From positions 22,460,942 to 22,524,941 of the forward strand of contig JAJEKV010000002.1 in NCBI GenBank assembly GCA_021234155.1: 64,000 nucleotides of DNA, in the 5' to 3' direction. This stretch comes from Isoetes taiwanensis. Lineage: Eukaryota; Streptophyta; Lycopodiopsida; Isoetales; Isoetaceae. A program made the position numbers and the translations under genes. The first letter of the stretch is position 1. Each line of letters begins with the position of its first letter. The notes beneath the pieces were generated by a model. It did not search any database. It had not been told where the DNA came from and was given only the letters and a program-made list of their open reading frames with translations. Positions 10,064 to 20,245 of the stretch are shown one piece after another.

Positions 10064-10280
10064 CTTGAATAGGGGTTTCAACGTCCTCTGAAACTTGAGA
10101 AGAGCCGGGTTTAGATTCCTCTTCCACCGCTTCCTCTGCCCCGTCTGCCTCGACCTCGATTCGTTTTAGAAGACATCTCCGGAGTCGCCTAGTAACAGAG
10201 TCGGAAGGTCGCTCGGATACGCGCTCGAGCTGCTCGAAGAAATAGCTTTTTCTACCTGTACGAGAAATAGCATTTTCTAC
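10064..10280 (-). CDS. second exon of the ParB-like gene
   Basis: This 217-base exon begins after the acceptor tttctctcgtgcag and encodes VENAISRTGRKSYFFEQLER, then a Ser/Arg-rich and a strongly acidic stretch (EVEADGAEEAVEEESK). It ends in phase 1 at CAAG|gtattt. No domain is recognised. The upstream sequence 10281-10376 reads open but is intron-like: T-rich, with a hydrophobic translation. An alternative acceptor 24 bases further in (tttctcgtacag) would drop eight residues in frame. Confidence 0.55.
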
Positions 10281-10376
10281 CTGCACGAGAGAAATTTGAA
10301 TTTCAAGAAAACACAATATGCAGTTTACACATAAAAATAATAATGACGAAGATTCACTTTCAAAAAAGAAAAGAAC

Positions 10377-10433
10377 CCGTCCGCCGACTTCTTTCATGGA
10401 GTTTTTAAAAACCAATCTACCGTGTTCTTTCAT
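10377..10433 (-). CDS. probable first coding exon of the ParB-like gene
   Basis: ATG at 10433 gives MKEHGRLVFKNSMKEVGGR up to a donor CGG|gttctt; a second in-frame ATG is at 10397. Both phases are 0, so it joins the next exon cleanly. It lies about 120 bases from the start of a gene in the opposite direction, so the two may share one promoter region. The donor is not a strong one, which lowers confidence. Confidence 0.4.
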
Positions 10434-10554
10434 TGATTACATTTATCCCGTCAAAATGTAATTAACCTAAGCTTTTTTGTAACTCGAATTTTTCCCGACC
10501 GCCTGCGTTTCCATAGCGCCTGTGATTTCGAGAACTCAAATCGGCTTCTCAAGA
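10434..10554. promoter_or_regulatory. candidate shared promoter between divergent genes
   Basis: Only about 120 bases separate the minus-strand ATG (10433) from the plus-strand ATG (10555). No TATA box was seen. The interval is moderately GC-rich around 10498-10530. The assignment rests on the head-to-head arrangement alone. Confidence 0.3.
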
Positions 10555-10884
10555 ATGGCTACAGAATTCTGGTAAGCATCTCATTCCTATAGCAATGCAT
10601 AATTTCCAATAAAGGTGTCTGAATAGGCAATTGTCTGCAGTGTCGAAGATGAATGTTTCATGTTAACTACAAATCAGAAAAGGAAAGTAGGATTATGCAA
10701 GATCGACTCCATCGATCCGACTGCAAACTGTCATGGAATTCCGCTCGGGGATAAGTATGTCCGAGTTACAGTGATTAACTGCTGCGCTATGGATGAAGCT
10801 TTACCTCGCAGACACCCCGATGGGGATACGGTTGGAGAAAGTGTTGGAACATTTGTTGCATGGCCAAGAAACCGCTTAAAAAAG
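10555..10884 (+). CDS. two-exon 5' part of an unknown, transposase-like gene
   Basis: Exon 1 is 10555-10571 (MATEF plus two bases, donor CTG|gtaagc). Exon 2 is 10641-10884 (acceptor ttgtctgcag, donor AAAAAAG|gtatgt). The join gives MATEFCVEDECFMLTTNQKR, then DKYVRVTVINCCAMDEALPR and VGESVGTFVAWPRNRLKK. The last motif resembles the VGxxVGTxVAWP segment near the end of some plant En/Spm-type transposase-associated proteins, but the match is from memory and short. The two exons are open across 87 codons. No downstream exon could be found before the opposite-strand sequence at 11277, so the gene is partial or truncated. Confidence 0.5.
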
Positions 10885-11276
10885 GTATGTAACATGTATT
10901 ACATTGTAGAAATATAGAAGTAGACAAAATTTGTTGTATTCATTGGAAAAAGTTTACAATTGTATGTAATCTGGATAATCTGGATAAACCAGACAAAATC
11001 CCAGACTACTGTTTCAAGCCCAGTCTACTGAGTAGCTGGGCTATCGATACTCCCATTTCCATTCCGTGGGCATAGTGAATGGATCGGTAAAACCCCCCAA
11101 AAAACCCTGGCTCTAGCTCCACTCCCCTTTGCTCCACCTCCACCTCCCCTCCTCCTTCGCTCCATCTCCCCGCTCCATTGGTTGAGCCATCTCCATTGCA
11201 TCATTATACCGCTTTGTGGTAGTGGTTCGTGTTGGGGCATCCGGGCATAGAGGCTAGCCACTAAGAAACGCAGCCC

Positions 11277-12611
11277 TCATTTTGAATCTCGAAATGGTTT
11301 GCGAGATTCACTCTCAATCAATGCATGTACTGCATGATTGAAGTGATCAGATAAGAGGGCCAGCCTCCGTGCGCTTGCAAGGGCCTCAGAGCCCAGATTT
11401 ATCATTGCCCTGCGCTCTGCTGCCATCATCATTACTTGATCCAAATCTTTGCGGGGGTTGCAAGGCCGGTGCTCGGCCGGACCGGTGCTCGGGTAGCGGT
11501 TCAACCGGACTGGAGATTGGAGCCGAAACTGGAGCTGGGTTGTGTGATTGCTGCCCCAAATGTAATTCCAATGCATCTTCGTCACCAACCGGGTGATTAA
11601 TGTAACTTGGCATCTATCAATAGAAAGTGAGCGGAGTATCAGTATTCACGTCTGGCGTGTTATATTTATTTATTTATAAACTTAGAAACTAAGATACACG
11701 CCCGTCGTGTTTAACTTAAAAGTTGAAACTAGGGATAAAATTGTTTGCACGCTCAGCATGTAAACTGCTATATAGGAAAAACTATACCGCTTTCGTGCAT
11801 TCATTGAGAGAGAGGGAAAAAAAAAATGATAGATAAGTAAATAGATAAAGGACAGACAATTATTTACTGTAAATAATTGTCTGGCCTGTAAATAATTGTC
11901 TGGCCTTTATCTATTTACTTATCTATCATGCATGTTTTTTTCTCTCTCTCTCACGAATGCACGCCGAATCTCATATTCATGTTCAAGGCTAAGGTTAGCA
12001 TGAAACACGCTTAGCGTGTTTCAAATATTATCTTTGAGATTTTTCTAATGCTTTCTACTACACATTCATAATAGAAACTTGCATGCAATAGCATGATTAA
12101 TTCAGGAAGAGAAACTCAAGAATTTACTCGAAACAAAAAGAAGCAGATGAAGTTTATAAAAAACTATTCTGGTTTTCATAAACATCATCTGCTTCCTCTG
12201 CCTCGAGTAAATGCAAAAGCTTGTCTTCTTGGATTAAACCTGCCATTGAGATGCAGATTAAAACTAAATGAAAACTAACCTTGAGTTCTTAGGCTGGAAG
12301 GATTCGAAGAACGGAGGACTATGCTTTTGGTTTTAATTCCGAGGCTTTTGGATTCGCAGACCTTAGTCCTCTGCTTTTGGTTTTAATTCTGAGCCTCTTA
12401 TGTTCTCTGCTACAGATGCTACAGAACAAAAGGCGGAGTCTTTTAGTAAGTTAGGAATTGCCAAAATCAAACATCTAACATTGCTGAAAAGAAATCTGCT
12501 CACCAAGATTTTAGGAAGGCGGATGCAAACACAGCTGAAGCGCAACCGGCAAATCGTATGAAGAAAGGAAGAAATTGTAGGAACTTTGAGAGCGTGAAAT
12601 GGATTTATATA
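11277..12611 (-). pseudogene. decayed minus-strand transcription unit behind a TATA promoter
   Basis: The TATA-like TATATAAAT (minus strand, 12611-12603) is followed by possible exons. One holds a duplicated piece around SELKPKAED (12400-12300). The other, after an acceptor-like tctattgatag at about 11614, reads MPSYINHPVGDEDALELHLG and then, after one frame change, MMMAAERRAMINLGSEALAS to a stop at 11277. I recognise no domain. The intervening intron-like stretch carries four palindrome boxes (11647, 11697, 11748, 12006) and a foldback element. Confidence 0.35.
11794..11963. repeat. MITE-like foldback element
   Basis: Left arm 11794-11866 (starting CGTGCATTC) and right arm 11889-11963 (ending GAATGCACG) are inverted copies over about 70 bases with few mismatches and some length differences in the CT/GA and A/T tracts. 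The 22-base centre is a direct second copy of the inner arm (TAAATAATTGTCTGGCC). The ends are themselves the outer part of the arms. No protein is encoded. A target duplication was not clear by eye. Confidence 0.8.
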
Positions 12612-12746
12612 GGCATAATTAGAAATAAATTAGCATGAATAATTGATTGCTTGAATTAACACGCCTGGCGTACGGTCTTCCCGCCAGACATGACATGTAT
12701 ATGGTATATATGGAGAATATTGCATTTTACGCAATAAATTCTCACG
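12585..12746 (-). promoter_or_regulatory. duplicated TATA promoter, copy 1
   Basis: Read on the minus strand it has a CACGCCaGGCGTG-type box (12660-12674), then TATATAAAT (12611-12603), then CACGCTCTCAAA. The same elements in the same order occur at 13631-13773, including GTGAGAATTTAT at the far end. Conservation of box, TATA and start region between copies suggests promoter function. Confidence 0.55.
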
Positions 12747-13166
12747 GCATTTTATTCCATTTATTGCATTCGAAAAAAAAGAATTTCGAAATTTTGGCTA
12801 AATTAAAAATGATTTTAAAGGCAAAATTATCAAGGCTAAAAAATGACTTGTTGAGTTGGGGAATTGTTTTAGGTCGTATAGGAAAATTTCCTATACTGCT
12901 GTGATGAATCAGAGATTTCTCATGTGGTTGATTTATAGTGTTCCCGAGACTTTGTTGAGACAAATGCAGAGACAAAATTTTAGAGAAAACAATTTGGAGA
13001 CAAAATGCTTGGAGAAGACAGTTTGATTTCATTCAAAATATTTTTATGTACAGAAAAACTGTTTGAAGAAAAAGTTTGTGAAGAAAACATTTGATTTCAT
13101 TCAAAATTGATATGTACAGATGCCAAGAATGGCTTGTAAGTAGATGCCCGAAGGCTTTACAAAATA

Positions 13167-13565
13167 TCACAGAAAAAAATGCCCGTAGCTGTGTCCGAAA
13201 AAAAAAAAAAAAAAAAAAGAGGGCCACCCGGGATCTACATCACTGTTCTTCCATGTCTGCAAGAAAGAAGAAAGAGAGGTTAGAAAAGAAAAGAGAAAGA
13301 AAGGTGCATTAGAAAAAGAAAAGAGGCAGCCATGCAAACCTGATTCATCCCGCAACCATTGTACAAATTGGTCGAATTCTCGACCTTCTTCCTCCTCCTC
13401 TTCTTCTGCCTCCTCTTCTTCTGCTTCAGTGAATTCATTCTCTGTTTCAGGGTCAAGCCAACCCTGAAGCAGAGCAGTCATGAATTCTTGAGAATCCATC
13501 TCCTCCTCTTCCTCTAACTCCTCCTCTTCCTCCTCTGAATCGGAATCAGAGGAGAATTGAGACAA
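13167..13565 (-). CDS. short, very acidic protein
   Basis: The open frame begins at a non-ATG codon; the first ATG is at 13499 and gives MDSQEFMTALLQGWLDPETE followed by long glutamate runs and FDQFVQWLRDES. At 13343 there is a donor-like CAG|gtttgc, and a downstream acceptor cttgcag near 13258 would add DMEEQ and a stop, for a protein of about 55 residues from that ATG. The upstream residues, including SSDSDSEEEEEELEEEEE, could be coding only if translation starts earlier. It lies about 150 bases behind the second TATA promoter. No family is recognised; acidic runs of this type occur in nuclear proteins. Confidence 0.4.
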   Translation of the reverse strand: MSQFSSDSDSEEEEEELEEEEEMDSQEFMTALLQGWLDPETENEFTEAEEEEAEEEEEEEGREFDQFVQWLRDESGLHGCLFSFSNAPFFLFSFLTSLSSFLQTWKNSDVDPGWPSFFFFFFFGHSYGHFFL

Positions 13566-13630
13566 AAAATCAATCAGGGGGGGAACTGAGGGGCTTCTTC
13601 AACCCGACGTCTCTTTGAGGAGACCTCGGG

Positions 13631-13773
13631 TTTGAGAGCGTGAACCAGATTTATATAGGGTTATTTAGAAATTAGCGTGAATGATTGATTGCCTCAAATA
13701 ACACGCCAGGCGTACGAAATTCCCGTCAGCTATATCATCTAGGGTATATTATTATGGATAATAAATTCTCACG
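13631..13773 (-). promoter_or_regulatory. duplicated TATA promoter, copy 2
   Basis: This is the partner of 12585-12746. The box CACGCCAGGCGTACG is at 13702-13716, TATATAAAT at 13657-13649 and CACGCTCTCAAA at the downstream end. It drives, if active, the acidic open frame below 13565. It also faces the DUF7869 relic on the plus strand, which begins about 300 bases away. Confidence 0.55.
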
Positions 13774-14050
13774 TCTACCTTATCAGTTATATGTCTTTTC
13801 GTAATCATATATCCAAATTTTTGATAATTAAAATTTGGATATATTTATATAAATGTCATTTCCTTGTTGTTGCCACGAAAATTCTTGTTTTAAATGATTT
13901 CGTTTACACCCATTGTTATTATTATATTAAACCTATTTCCAAGGAATTTCTTGCTTTTAAAAAAAATTGATTTACCTCTACAAATTCCATAAATGTACGT
14001 ACTTTTCTTATATTATGGTGTCATAATTTTTTCCTACTCATTGACTAAGA
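13774..14050. other. AT-rich spacer between divergent units
   Basis: No feature recognised. It has high AT content and short T and A runs. Confidence 0.5.
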
Positions 14051-16976
14051 AGGGTGCAATTTGCCTAGGTCAATGGTGCCTCTCCAACTCAAGATGGTGT
14101 GCAACATATTAAAAAGAGCAATATCAAAGAAAAACCAACTCCTAGCAAGAATGTTGAAGAAAAACAATTAGTCCTCTATAGTAGGGTGCAATGGAGGAAC
14201 AAGAAGGTGAGAATCATGCACAAGTGCAACAAGGAAATAGTAGGCCAAGGAGTCATTGTGCTAGCGGATCCCCGGTCAAGTCGTTAATGATGAAAGGCTA
14301 GGGGAAGACAATATTGGTATTGCAATTTCGATGTTGGAAGACAACTGGAAAGGTAAAAGGTTTGGGTGACAAGGAATGTTTTGGTTGTGTCAAGCAATTG
14401 GAGGTTCCTTGCATCATGGCATGGCCTATAAGTAGTGTTCAATTTGTGGAGGATTATATTTTTCCGAGAGCCCGGGTTGTTGGGGACAATGATTGTCTTG
14501 ATATTGATCTATTGGCGGTTGGAACTCTAAACCTAGGCAAAAGGGGAGAAGTATCAGTTGCCAGACATTATCCTAGCAAAAGAGCCAAGTTGATTAGTGA
14601 AACCAAACGTGAGACAATGGTGAAGGTTAGGGGCTCGATTGTTGTTGGAGTGCTTGTATGCAATTCTTTACAATAGAACAATTGGTGGAAGCAAGAGCCA
14701 CTTTTCAAGAGTACACCGTTGATGAGAGGAGGACCTACATGTACACAATCTTGAGCATGCACTTGTGGATGAAAGAAAAATCCAAACAGAAAAAAGATAC
14801 CCTTTGCTAGGCAAATGGATATGTGCAAAAGCATGGCGGAATATCCATGCAATTCCAACTTCTTCATGGCATAATTGGCAAAAAAAAAACATGCGAGGGG
14901 GAACAGGATTGCTTTACATGGAAATAATGGTTTGTTGAGACCAACAGCTAGGACCTTGGCTTCGGGGAGATATTTGAAAAATATATTGATTTCAATGCAG
15001 AGTCTATGCCACACAAAAGCGTAAGGGATGAAAAGGGAAGAGCGGTTGTTGAGAAAAGGTTGCCATCACATTGTACTCAAAAGGGTATTTTGGAAGAAGT
15101 GAATTCCCTACTTCGAGAATTGGGAATTCTTCCAATATCCCAACCTAGCTTTAGTAGGTTATGGAATAAGCATTTCAATCATGTCACCATAGCAACTTCA
15201 AACAACTTTGCAAAGTGCAATATATGTGCTAAGTTGAAGGAGACTCTTGATAAGACTGTGCAACCCTAGTCAAAGGGCTAGGATAAGGGAGCATATGAAG
15301 GACCATATGGTGACCAACTATCATGTAGATCATGTTATTGGATGTGGAGGACTTTATCTGCATTGGAACCCAATAACTATTTATGTATTATACATGACAA
15401 GATGGACCAAAGAAAAGACTTGTCTTCCACAATTCAAGTACATACCAAAGTCATGTGGAAGATCATACCCTTCTGATCTCAATGACCGGGGCAATCTTGC
15501 ATGGGCAGACTCAAACCTACTATGGCCATTTTAGTTTGGAGTTGTGGAGTGATGGTCCAGATTTTCATATTGGGAGTATCATGAGGTGTTTGAGAAACTA
15601 TGAAAATGGATACAATGGTCACCTCCAGGACCCTCCTGACTAGCCGGGCACACTACATAGAGCATTGTTAGATGGAAACCCTAACAATATTGAAAAGTTC
15701 AGCAAGGCAAGGTTTAGGAAGCATGGGTCTAATGAACATGTTGGAGCTTCAACTTCACGTGCTAGACCTCAAGATCTACCCAAAAGGTTTCTCTTGCAAC
15801 TTGATAATTGTCTTGGCCAAAATAAGAACAGTGGATATTTTCTTTCCTATCCTACTTACTTAACTACCGTGGGGATATTTGAAAGAGTTAATTTAGGGTT
15901 TCTTATGCCCGCATACCCATGAGGATGTGGATGCATTATTTGGCAAATATAGTTGTATACTGAAGCAAACAGACAAGGACCAACTTTCCTAGGCTAATGG
16001 AAATCTTGCATGAATGCACTACTCCAAACCCTATAGCTTCTCTCATAGAAGAAGTGCCCGATTGGAAGAGTTTTGTGGATGGTTATACATTGGATCTTGA
16101 AGGTCATTCCAGGCCTCTGCAGTTCACTTTTTGGGTGAGAGATGGGATTCCAATCTTCTAATGGAAGATGAGACCTTCAGAGGATGAGTGGAGAGGAGGG
16201 GAGGAAATATGGCGTAGAGATGAGAATGGCAAGCCTATGATACCTCCAGGTCAACCAAAAGCTCTAAAACCTACTGAAGAAGTGAAGCAATTGGGATTGA
16301 CTAAGGAAGGAATCCAGGACTATATAAAGCATTGGCAAACCAATCCAGATGACACCAACCGTGCCTTGGTGGCTTACTGGAAGAAGGTGATTAACCTGTT
16401 GGGGGAGATAGACACATGCTCAGATGAATTGAAAGAAGGGTGGTTGCCTAAAACTAGGTGGAAGACCTTAGCAGGTGCTGAGGATGTTGATGACACTGTA
16501 AGTAGCATTCGCAAGCAATATGCTCCTCCTCCTTCTGACAAACACTATGTTGGTCCTAAGAACAATAGGCCAAAGTTTCTAGGCATGGATGCTTATGAAG
16601 CTTCCATTGACTTGGAATGCCACCAATTTGTGGTAGTAAAGCCAGCAGATTTAGATACATATCCAGTATGGTTGGGGTCATATTAACTTCAACCATGTGC
16701 AAAGAAGAAGGTCATATTAACTTCAACCATGTGCGGGTGGAATGGTGGTGTCCAGTGCATCAGTTGACCTACGTATCGGATAAAGAAAGGTACTCAGATT
16801 GTTGGACAAAGAGATGGAGGAGAAATCCGAGTGATCCTGATATTTGGCTAGACTATGAAAGTGCTTTGTACTCATGGACTCCAAACACTATTCCAGCTAG
16901 AAATGCGAGAATTACAATACCTCAGGATGTCAGGAAGAAGGCTATGATATCATTGGGGGTGCTTGAAGAAAGTTGA
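14051..16976 (+). pseudogene. DUF7869-type protein, intronless and frameshifted
   Basis: Ordered fragments in changing frames match the layout of DUF7869 proteins: FTIEQLVEARATFQEYT (near 14660); LPSHCTQKGILEEVN and FSRLWNKHFNHV with FAKCNICAKLKETLDKT (15006-15260); HDKMDQRK (15393-15416); ILHGQTQTYYGHFSLELWSD (15490-15560); LLQLDNCLGQNKNSGYF (15790-15840); THEDVDALFGKYS (15915-15950). A charged C-terminal region follows (16168-16686), ending in FVVVKPADLDTYPVWLG. A 25-base duplication breaks the next part (16676-16734), which continues EGHINFNHVRVEWWCPV to a stop at 16976. D (HDKMDQ), D (LQLDNC) and E (HTHEDVD) are spaced like the acidic residues of RNase-H-fold enzymes, but function is unknown. 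At least seven frame changes or stops show it is dead. Confidence 0.75.
16676..16734 (+). repeat. 25-bp direct duplication inside the DUF7869 relic
   Basis: GGTCATATTAACTTCAACCA plus TGTGC occurs at 16676-16700 and again at 16710-16734, 9 bases apart. The first copy introduces TAA in the protein frame; the second copy supplies the frame that continues to 16976. It looks like a slippage or repair duplication. Confidence 0.9.
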
Positions 16977-17159
16977 ATAACTATGTAAATTTTTGTTATC
17001 ACGTTATTATGATATGGTGCTATATTGTGAAATATTGACTATTTTGTAAATAACATGATATTACGTTTTCATAATTTTGAGGTGAAATGTGTGAATTTGA
17101 ATATGCTACTAAAAACATGCAATATGAAATTTGTCCCAAAATTAAGACATAATCCCAAT

Positions 17160-17700
17160 TTAATTGAATGATGGTTTTTTTACTACGAGAGATTTAGCTC
17201 CAGAGGCAGAAGCATCATGGTGGGCACTCCCTGCTCTATACACCCTAGCCGGGCATAAGAAACTCCAGCCTCGCATGCTCACATATGTGCTCGTGCGACA
17301 GGACTTTGCTTTGACCGCTCTGGGGCAGGATATTGAGCCATGGATGAGCATGAAGCTCCTAGTGGCTGCTCCATTGGCCATGGCATTTCCATCGGAGATT
17401 GCCTCAGAGGCTGCTCGTACTATTAGCCCTGGTGTGACACTACTTCGACACCGCCAACCGCCACCGCCGTCGTCCAATGGAAGAAGATGCAGGACCTAGT
17501 TCCTGATTATTACTCTTTCTTGTAACTCTCTGGCCATAGGCCATTAACAAATATATATATTATAAAAAATTGGCACTTGTATGCCCTTCTATAATATAAG
17601 TTTTAATAAATTATGTCTTATCCTCTCTGTAATGAATTGCATAAAAATTTTAAGTCAGCTTGTATATCTTGCTTACCTCTACTCTTCATTTATATTTTAG
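17160..17700 (+). other. unassigned region before the gypsy gag, possibly LTR or leader
   Basis: It contains a 111-codon open frame with low-complexity translation and a gag-proximal AT-rich stretch (17540-17580). It may be the left end of the gypsy element, but no matching second LTR was found, because the element is cut off before its right end. Confidence 0.25.
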
Positions 17701-20245
17701 ACGGTGCACATCCCCCTCCATGGGTGACCTCCGTGCAACCCGGCCGTTTAACTCTAGAGCAAGAGCTCATACTTATGAAGCGCCAACTTACTGAGCTCCA
17801 AGCTTATGTACTTCTGAATAACCCACCAGTAGCACCGCAAGAATATGGCACGGAGATTTTGGCTGTAGCAAATCACTTGCCACCACCACCATCTACTAGT
17901 ACCTGCTCCAGCCACATCCACACGCTCTAAACGTAAACTCATCTGACACAAGTTCTGAGTTGTCAGAGTCGTCGGATTCCTCTTAGTCCTCAGGAGATCA
18001 TGTTAAGTCCAAGAAGAAGGACTATCAAAAGACCGTTGACTCTGCTATTACAGGCATTTGGAAGAACCGCAAGTTGGCTCAGTTTTCGGGTAAGACCAGG
18101 TCAGGGTCGATGCTGAATCTTGGTTGGATGAAATGCATGAGTTCAGCAAATCTTATGGCATGACTGAGAAGGACATCGACAAGGTTGCTACCACCAACCT
18201 CACTGGGTCAGCCCGTATTTGGTGGAAGGGGTATGCACGTTCTCATGGACTGACACGAGGCAGATGCCAATATAAGGTTTTTTGCCAAAGTTTTCAAGTC
18301 TCACTATGTCCCCAGAGCTCATCGTTGCCAATAGATTCAAACTTTTTACCACCTGGAACAGAAAAATCTAACAGTCCAAGCATACATAGACGAGTTCATG
18401 CGCTTACGGCTGTATGTTCTGGGAATTAATGAACGCCGGGCAGCGGAAGGGTACATCGAGGGGTTATCCCCTACTCTTAGGAAAATGGTGCAAGCCATAG
18501 ATCCCAAAACAGTAGCAGAAGCCGAAGCTAAGGCTCTTAGCTTGGGGGAGGATAGTCCTAAATAGCAGCCACCACACTCCATTACCTTTGGTCAGAATAG
18601 GAGCTATATCCCTTATCGGGGACACTTTCCTAGCCCAGGACCTGCCCCATCGGCCGGTTATCAGAAGCAGGATAAGAAAGTTTTCTTTAGTGTGCCAGAT
18701 AAGTCTGCTAGTACCACAGGAGCTGTCCCAGACATTATCCAGGCAATTCCAAAGGAAGCTCTTGAGCAGTTACGAATCGGTGCATCTGCCCGGGACATGG
18801 TATGCAGGAATGCCCATATGTTACTCAGACTGCTCAAGTTGCCTTTGTCGAAGTAGATTGGGATGATGTTTTGGTCCCATATAAACCTGCAACCGTTGCT
18901 AATGATGAGCCGCCAGACTATATACAAGGCGAGTCCCACACTTATGCTGATATTGACACAGGTCACAGATAGTCAACCTTCTGCCATATCCACAGTTGGC
19001 CAAATAGACCGTAAACCCTTTGTCATCCTTATGGACACGGGTAGTACACACAATTTTGCTTTATTAGAATCGCAAAAATCTTATAGCTTACTCCTTTGAA
19101 GTCGAAGCCACGTCCAGTTACGCTGGCTAGTGGGGTCGTGCGTCATACTCAGGGTCGATGCATTAATTTGAATATTCAATTGTCAGAAGCACCCATTGCT
19201 CTGGGGGCCGAGATTATGAATCTTGATAGGTATGATTTCATTGTGGTATGTAATTCTTGGCTGCTGCAAAGGCAAACATTGATTAAGCAAAACGAGAGGT
19301 CGCCTTTAATGCAGCTAATGGAGCTCGTGTTACTATAGCAGATAAACCAGTTATTCCAATTATGCAGTGTATTTCCTTGCATCAGTTGAATATGGCCATC
19401 AAGAAGTACCAGGTTGCTTGCATTCTTAGACTTGCATTAGTAGAGACCAAGTCTAAACAGGAAGAAGTTATTGAGAGCTTGTCCACGGCAATAGCTGTCG
19501 TACTTTGAGAGTTTTCCACGACCTCTTTCCGGATGAGATTTATAGGTTGCCACCTTTCCAAGGCGTGGAATATGAAATCACCTTGGAACCAGGTACTAAA
19601 CCTACTAGTAAAGCTTCATACTGAGTACACCAGAATTGACAGAGCTTAAGAAGCAGTTACAAGAGCTTCTCAAGTTGGGATTCATTCGGCCAAGTGTATC
19701 ATCCTTTGGTGCCCCGATTTTGTTTGTGAAGAAAAAGGATGGTACCTTGAGAATGTGCATTGATTACAGGCAATTGAATAAGCACATGATTAAGAATCGA
19801 TATGCTCTGCCATGTGCCAATGATTTGATGGATCAATCGCAAGGAGCCAAGTATTTCACAAAAGTTGACCTTCGCTCAGGATGTCACCAGATCAGGATCA
19901 AAGAGAATGACATCCATAAGTCCACCTTTCAGACACGCTATGGGCATTATAAGTTTACAGTTATGCCTTTTGGCCTAACTAATGCCCCTGCTACATTCAT
20001 AAGGTTGATGAACGATGTCTTTCATGAGTACCTTGATGACTTGTCATCATCTTTTTTGATGATATCCTTATTTACAACAAAACCTTAGAGGATCATGAGC
20101 ATCATCTTCGGTTGGCCCTGTAGAAATTGAGATGCCATCAACTTTATATCAAGTTCTTCAAGCATAGATTTGCAACTACCAAGGTCGAATACTTTGTTTT
20201 TTAAGGTTCATTGGATTTCAGCATATTCTTGGAAATATGCCAAAT
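17701..20245 (+). mobile_element. Ty3/gypsy relic: gag, zinc knuckle, protease and RT, truncated
   Basis: Gag pieces: LTLEQELILMKRQLTELQAY (17740-17800), MTEKDIDKVATTNLTGSARI and WWKGYARSHG (18160-18250), FFAKVFKSHYVPRAHR, LEQKNLTVQAYIDEFMRLRL and GYIEGLSPTLRKMVQAIDPK (18270-18500). A knuckle-like CICPGHGMQECP lies near 18780. The protease has FVILMDTGSTHNF near 19020. RT is open at 19636-20050: [67 protein letters not shown]. After a one-base slip it gives [18 protein letters not shown] (catalytic FxDD near 20055). The frame is lost after VEYFVF near 20200; connection, RNase H and integrase are missing. Confidence 0.9.

Noticed and set aside
13033-13312. Lysine-rich (KKKKKKK) and phenylalanine-rich open frames
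   Set aside because: Both are translations of the A run at 13198-13218 in opposite directions.
17160-17499. 111-codon plus-strand open frame as a gene
   Set aside because: Low-complexity translation, an equally long frame on the other strand (17160-17477) and a position just before a gypsy gag; no domain.
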